Assembly (NCBI GenBank): GCA_938011315.1
Contig: CALLUG010000001.1
Span: 1-64,000, forward strand
Length of the DNA stretch: 64,000 bases
Source of the DNA: an uncultured Flavobacteriaceae bacterium
Lineage (GTDB): Bacteria; Bacteroidota; Bacteroidia; Flavobacteriales; Flavobacteriaceae
Direction of reading: 5' to 3'
The stretch's first letter is position 1; the number at the start of each line of letters is the position of its first letter. Shown piece after piece: positions 60,897 to 64,000 of this stretch. The position numbers were made by a program, and so were the translations under genes. The notes beneath the pieces were generated by a model, which saw only the letters and a program-made list of their open reading frames with translations, did no database searches and was not told where the DNA came from.

Positions 60897-62438
60897 TTAC
60901 ATTTTCATTAACCAAGATTTTACATCAACCTCTTGTGCTATAATTGTTTTTAAATTTTTTATAGCTACGCGCTCTTGCTTCATTGTATCTCTATGGCGTA
61001 TGGTTACACTATGGTCTTTTAGGCTATCGTGATCTACTGTGATACAAAAAGGTGTTCCGTTAGCATCTTGTCGTCTGTAACGTCTTCCTACAGCATCTTT
61101 TTCGTCGTAAGTAATATTAAAATCCCATTTTAGCTCATCAACAATGTTGCGAGCAACTTCGGGCAAGCCATCTTTTTTTACCAGTGGTAAAATGGCTGCT
61201 TTAATTGGTGAGAGTACTGCGGGTAGTTTTAAGACGGTACGTGTTGTGTTGTTTTCTAGCTGTTCTTCTACCAGGGCATTGGATAATACTGCCAAAACCA
61301 TACGGTCTAAACCGATAGAGGTTTCTACAACATAAGGGGTGTAGTTTGTATTATCGTCATGATCAAAGTACTGTAGTTTTTTGCCTGAATGCTCTTGGTG
61401 GGCCTTTAGGTCGAAGTCGGTACGCGAATGGATCCCTTCTAGCTCTTTAAAACCAAAGGGGAATTTAAATTCAATATCTGCGGCAGCATCGGCATAATGG
61501 GCTAGTTTTTCGTGATCATGAAATCTGTAGTTATCTGCGCCCATTCCTAGAGATAAATGCCATTGTAACCGTGTTTTTTTCCAGTGTTCGTACCATTGCT
61601 TTTGGCTGCCTGGTTTTACAAAAAATTGAAGTTCCATTTGTTCAAATTCCCGCATTCTAAAAATAAATTGCCGTGCTACAATTTCGTTTCTAAAGGCTTT
61701 ACCTGTTTGTGCTATTCCAAAGGGAATTTTCATTCGCCCTGTTTTTTGTACGTTTAGGAAGTTAACAAAAATCCCCTGTGCTGTTTCTGGGCGTAGGTAC
61801 AAATTCATAGCTGAGTCTGCCGATGCTCCTAGTTTGGTGCCAAACATTAGGTTAAACTGTTTTACGTCGGTCCAGTTTTTGCTTCCTGTTAGGGGGCAGG
61901 CTATTTCAAGCTCTTCAATAAGTAATTTGACGTCTTCTAGTGCTTCATTTTGCAGAGCAGTTGCCATTCGCAAAAGGATACGTTCTATTTTTTCTTTGTA
62001 GCCCAACACTCGAGGGTTGGTAGCTATAAATTCTTCTTTGTTAAAAGCATCTCCAAAACGTTTTGCTGCTTTTTTAATTTCTTTTTCTATTTTAATTTCT
62101 ATTTTGGCACAATAGTCTTCTATCAAAACATCTGCTCGATAGCGTTTTTTGGAATCTTTATTGTCTATAAGTGGGTCGTTAAAGGCATCGACATGCCCGG
62201 AGGCTTTCCATGTCGTAGGGTGCATTAGTATTGCAGCATCTAGCCCAACAATATTATCGTGCATTTGCACCATTGCTTTCCACCAATACTCACGAATATT
62301 TTTTTTTAATTCCACACCGTTTTGTGCGTAATCATAAACTGCGCTTAACCCGTCGTATATTTCGCTACTTTGAAAAATGTAGCCGTACTCTTTTGCATGA
62401 GAGATTACTTTTTTGAATTGATCGTCTTGATTTGCCAT
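60897..62438 (-). CDS. glyS: Glycine--tRNA ligase (dimeric type)
   Basis: YGYIFQSSEIYDGLSAVYDYAQNGVELKKNIREYWWKAMVQ, LRPETAQGIFVNFLN, FRMREFEQMELQFFV, VETSIGLDRMVLAVL. Confidence 0.97.
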   Translation of the reverse strand: MANQDDQFKKVISHAKEYGYIFQSSEIYDGLSAVYDYAQNGVELKKNIREYWWKAMVQMHDNIVGLDAAILMHPTTWKASGHVDAFNDPLIDNKDSKKRYRADVLIEDYCAKIEIKIEKEIKKAAKRFGDAFNKEEFIATNPRVLGYKEKIERILLRMATALQNEALEDVKLLIEELEIACPLTGSKNWTDVKQFNLMFGTKLGASADSAMNLYLRPETAQGIFVNFLNVQKTGRMKIPFGIAQTGKAFRNEIVARQFIFRMREFEQMELQFFVKPGSQKQWYEHWKKTRLQWHLSLGMGADNYRFHDHEKLAHYADAAADIEFKFPFGFKELEGIHSRTDFDLKAHQEHSGKKLQYFDHDDNTNYTPYVVETSIGLDRMVLAVLSNALVEEQLENNTTRTVLKLPAVLSPIKAAILPLVKKDGLPEVARNIVDELKWDFNITYDEKDAVGRRYRRQDANGTPFCITVDHDSLKDHSVTIRHRDTMKQERVAIKNLKTIIAQEVDVKSWLMKM

Positions 62439-62442
62439 ACTG

Positions 62443-62450
62443 CAAAAGTA
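62443..62450 (-). promoter_or_regulatory. Bacteroidota -7 promoter element TACTTTTG, 4 nt before glyS ATG
   Basis: caaaagta on + strand. Confidence 0.5.
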
Positions 62451-62527
62451 TAAAACCCTTTGTATTATTAATGACAGTTTTTGTAAAATTTAATTCTTAA
62501 ATTTGATTCTACTTTTTGTTCTAGTTG

Positions 62528-63211
62528 ATGATTATTAATACTGTTTTAAATTTGTTTTTTCCTAAGGTATGCTATGGCTGTCATGCAGTATTATCGGACA
62601 ACGAACAAGACATTTGTACGGTATGTAGGGATGAGTTACCGGTAACAAATTATCATTTTACAAAGTCTAGTGTAATTCATGAAATTTTTTATGGACGCTT
62701 ACAGTTACAATCTGCAACGGCACTTTTTAAATTTCACAAAAAAGGGATTGTGCAGCAGCTTCTTCATAATTTAAAATATAGAGGTCACGAAATTATCGGC
62801 ACTATTTTAGGAGCTTGGTTAGGTAGCGAACTCAGTGGCTTAGCAGATTATAAGTGTATTGATATTGTTATCCCTGTGCCATTACACAAAAGCAAACTAA
62901 AGCAACGAGGATATAACCAAATGGCTGCGTTTGGAACTGAAATTGCAAAGGCCCTAAGCGCTGAGTATATTGATAATGTTCTAGTTAAAACTTCTGCTAC
63001 AAAAACTCAAGTGTTTAAATCGCGAAATTCACGTTGGAATAGTATTCGTCATACATTTAGTATAAATAATGCAAACTTGATTCACAACAAGCATATTTTA
63101 ATTGTAGATGACATCATTACTACAGGAGCAACCATAGAGTCTTGTGTTAATGTCTTAAACACGAATGCTCAAAACTTAAAGATAAGTGTTGCAACGATAG
63201 CCCTTGCTTAG
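62528..63211 (+). CDS. comF: ComF family protein (phosphoribosyltransferase-like)
   Basis: CYGCHAVLSDNEQDICTVCRDELP zinc finger; VIPVPLHKSKLKQRGYNQ; ILIVDDIITTGATIESCVNVL. Confidence 0.94.
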   Translation: MIINTVLNLFFPKVCYGCHAVLSDNEQDICTVCRDELPVTNYHFTKSSVIHEIFYGRLQLQSATALFKFHKKGIVQQLLHNLKYRGHEIIGTILGAWLGSELSGLADYKCIDIVIPVPLHKSKLKQRGYNQMAAFGTEIAKALSAEYIDNVLVKTSATKTQVFKSRNSRWNSIRHTFSINNANLIHNKHILIVDDIITTGATIESCVNVLNTNAQNLKISVATIALA

Positions 63212-63291
63212 TTTATAGGGTAATAAATTTGTAAAATTGACTTAGCCTGAATTATAAATATATTGTTTCTTTGTACGAAATCTATTTTTTG

Positions 63292-64000
63292 ATGAAAAAA
63301 CGATACTCAAAAATTATTTTTAGCATCCTTTTAGGGACACTGTTAGTTAACTGTGCTAAACGCAGTACACCTTCTGGTGGGGAAATTGACGTTACTCCTC
63401 CAAAAATTAAAAAATCAACTCCAGAAAACTACAGTACTAATTTTTCTAGTAATAAGATTCGTATAGACTTTGATGAGTATGTAAAAATTAAAGCGTTACA
63501 AAAACAACTTGTTATTTCGCCTCCAATGAACACTCCGCCAGAAATAACACCTTTAGGTGGTGCGAGTAAATCTGTTACCATAAAATTGTTTGACACCTTG
63601 CAGCCCAATACAACATATGCCATTAATTTTGGAGAAAGTATTGTAGATAATAATGAAGAAAATCCTTATCCATTTTACCGTTATGTATTTTCTACGGGAG
63701 CATACATTGACTCACTTAGTTTAAAAGGTGATATTGTAGATGCTTTAGAGAAATATACAGACGACTTTGTATCGGTATTACTGCACGAAATAGATTCTAC
63801 GTTTAAAGATTCTATAGTATATCACAAAAAACCAAAATACATTACCAATACGCTAGACAGCACAACAGCTTTTAAACTAAATAACCTAAAAGCAGGAACG
63901 TATCTACTCACAGCATTAAAAGAGCCTAATAATAATTATATTTTTGACCCAAAAACAGATAAAATAGGATTTGTAAATAAGCGTATTACCCTACCCGCCG
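63292..64000 (+). CDS. Ig-like-domain lipoprotein (SbsA-type Ig), cut by window end
   Basis: Translated by hand: MKKRYSKIIFSILLGTLLVNCAKRSTPSGGEIDVTPPKIKKSTPENYSTNFSSNKIRIDFDEYVKIKALQKQLVISPPMNTPPE...; no stop before the window end, so absent from the ORF track. Confidence 0.82.
   Translation, partial: MKKRYSKIIFSILLGTLLVNCAKRSTPSGGEIDVTPPKIKKSTPENYSTNFSSNKIRIDFDEYVKIKALQKQLVISPPMNTPPEITPLGGASKSVTIKLFDTLQPNTTYAINFGESIVDNNEENPYPFYRYVFSTGAYIDSLSLKGDIVDALEKYTDDFVSVLLHEIDSTFKDSIVYHKKPKYITNTLDSTTAFKLNNLKAGTYLLTALKEPNNNYIFDPKTDKIGFVNKRITLPA

Noticed and set aside
61950-62416. Several Phe/Cys-rich plus-strand ORFs
   Set aside because: All antisense to glyS.

Overview
The window is a low-GC chromosomal segment from a member of the Bacteroidota, most likely Flavobacteriaceae (TAnnTTTG promoter motifs, SUF/DUF2480/DUF3078 cluster, IPExxxVDY-pyk, CPXCG protein). 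Most of it is core metabolism: a complete RND efflux operon, asnS, aat, brnQ, purF, purN, acpP-fabF-rnc, pyk, sufS/sufE, homogentisate/HPPD/tryptophan dioxygenase genes, pgi, bioB, asd, mscL, alr-tdk, metK, glyS and comF. There is one initiator-type tRNA-Met. Accessory signals: (i) the 3' end of a type I restriction HsdR gene followed by a truncated RDD-family ORF at the left edge; (ii) a Sau3AI/MutH-like restriction endonuclease plus C5-methyltransferase module, preceded by a frameshifted XRE-type controller that the ORF track misses; (iii) three copies of a ~105-115 bp MITE-like intergenic element with imperfect TACCAATT-type terminal inverted repeats; (iv) a probable SAM-II riboswitch upstream of metK with an extra hairpin; (v) an RND adaptor with no adjacent permease. 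I saw no CRISPR array, transposase or prophage. I found no clearly new multi-gene system. The best candidates for follow-up are the MITE-like family, the broken R-M controller and the riboswitch variant. All assignments come from reading the sequence; no searches were run.
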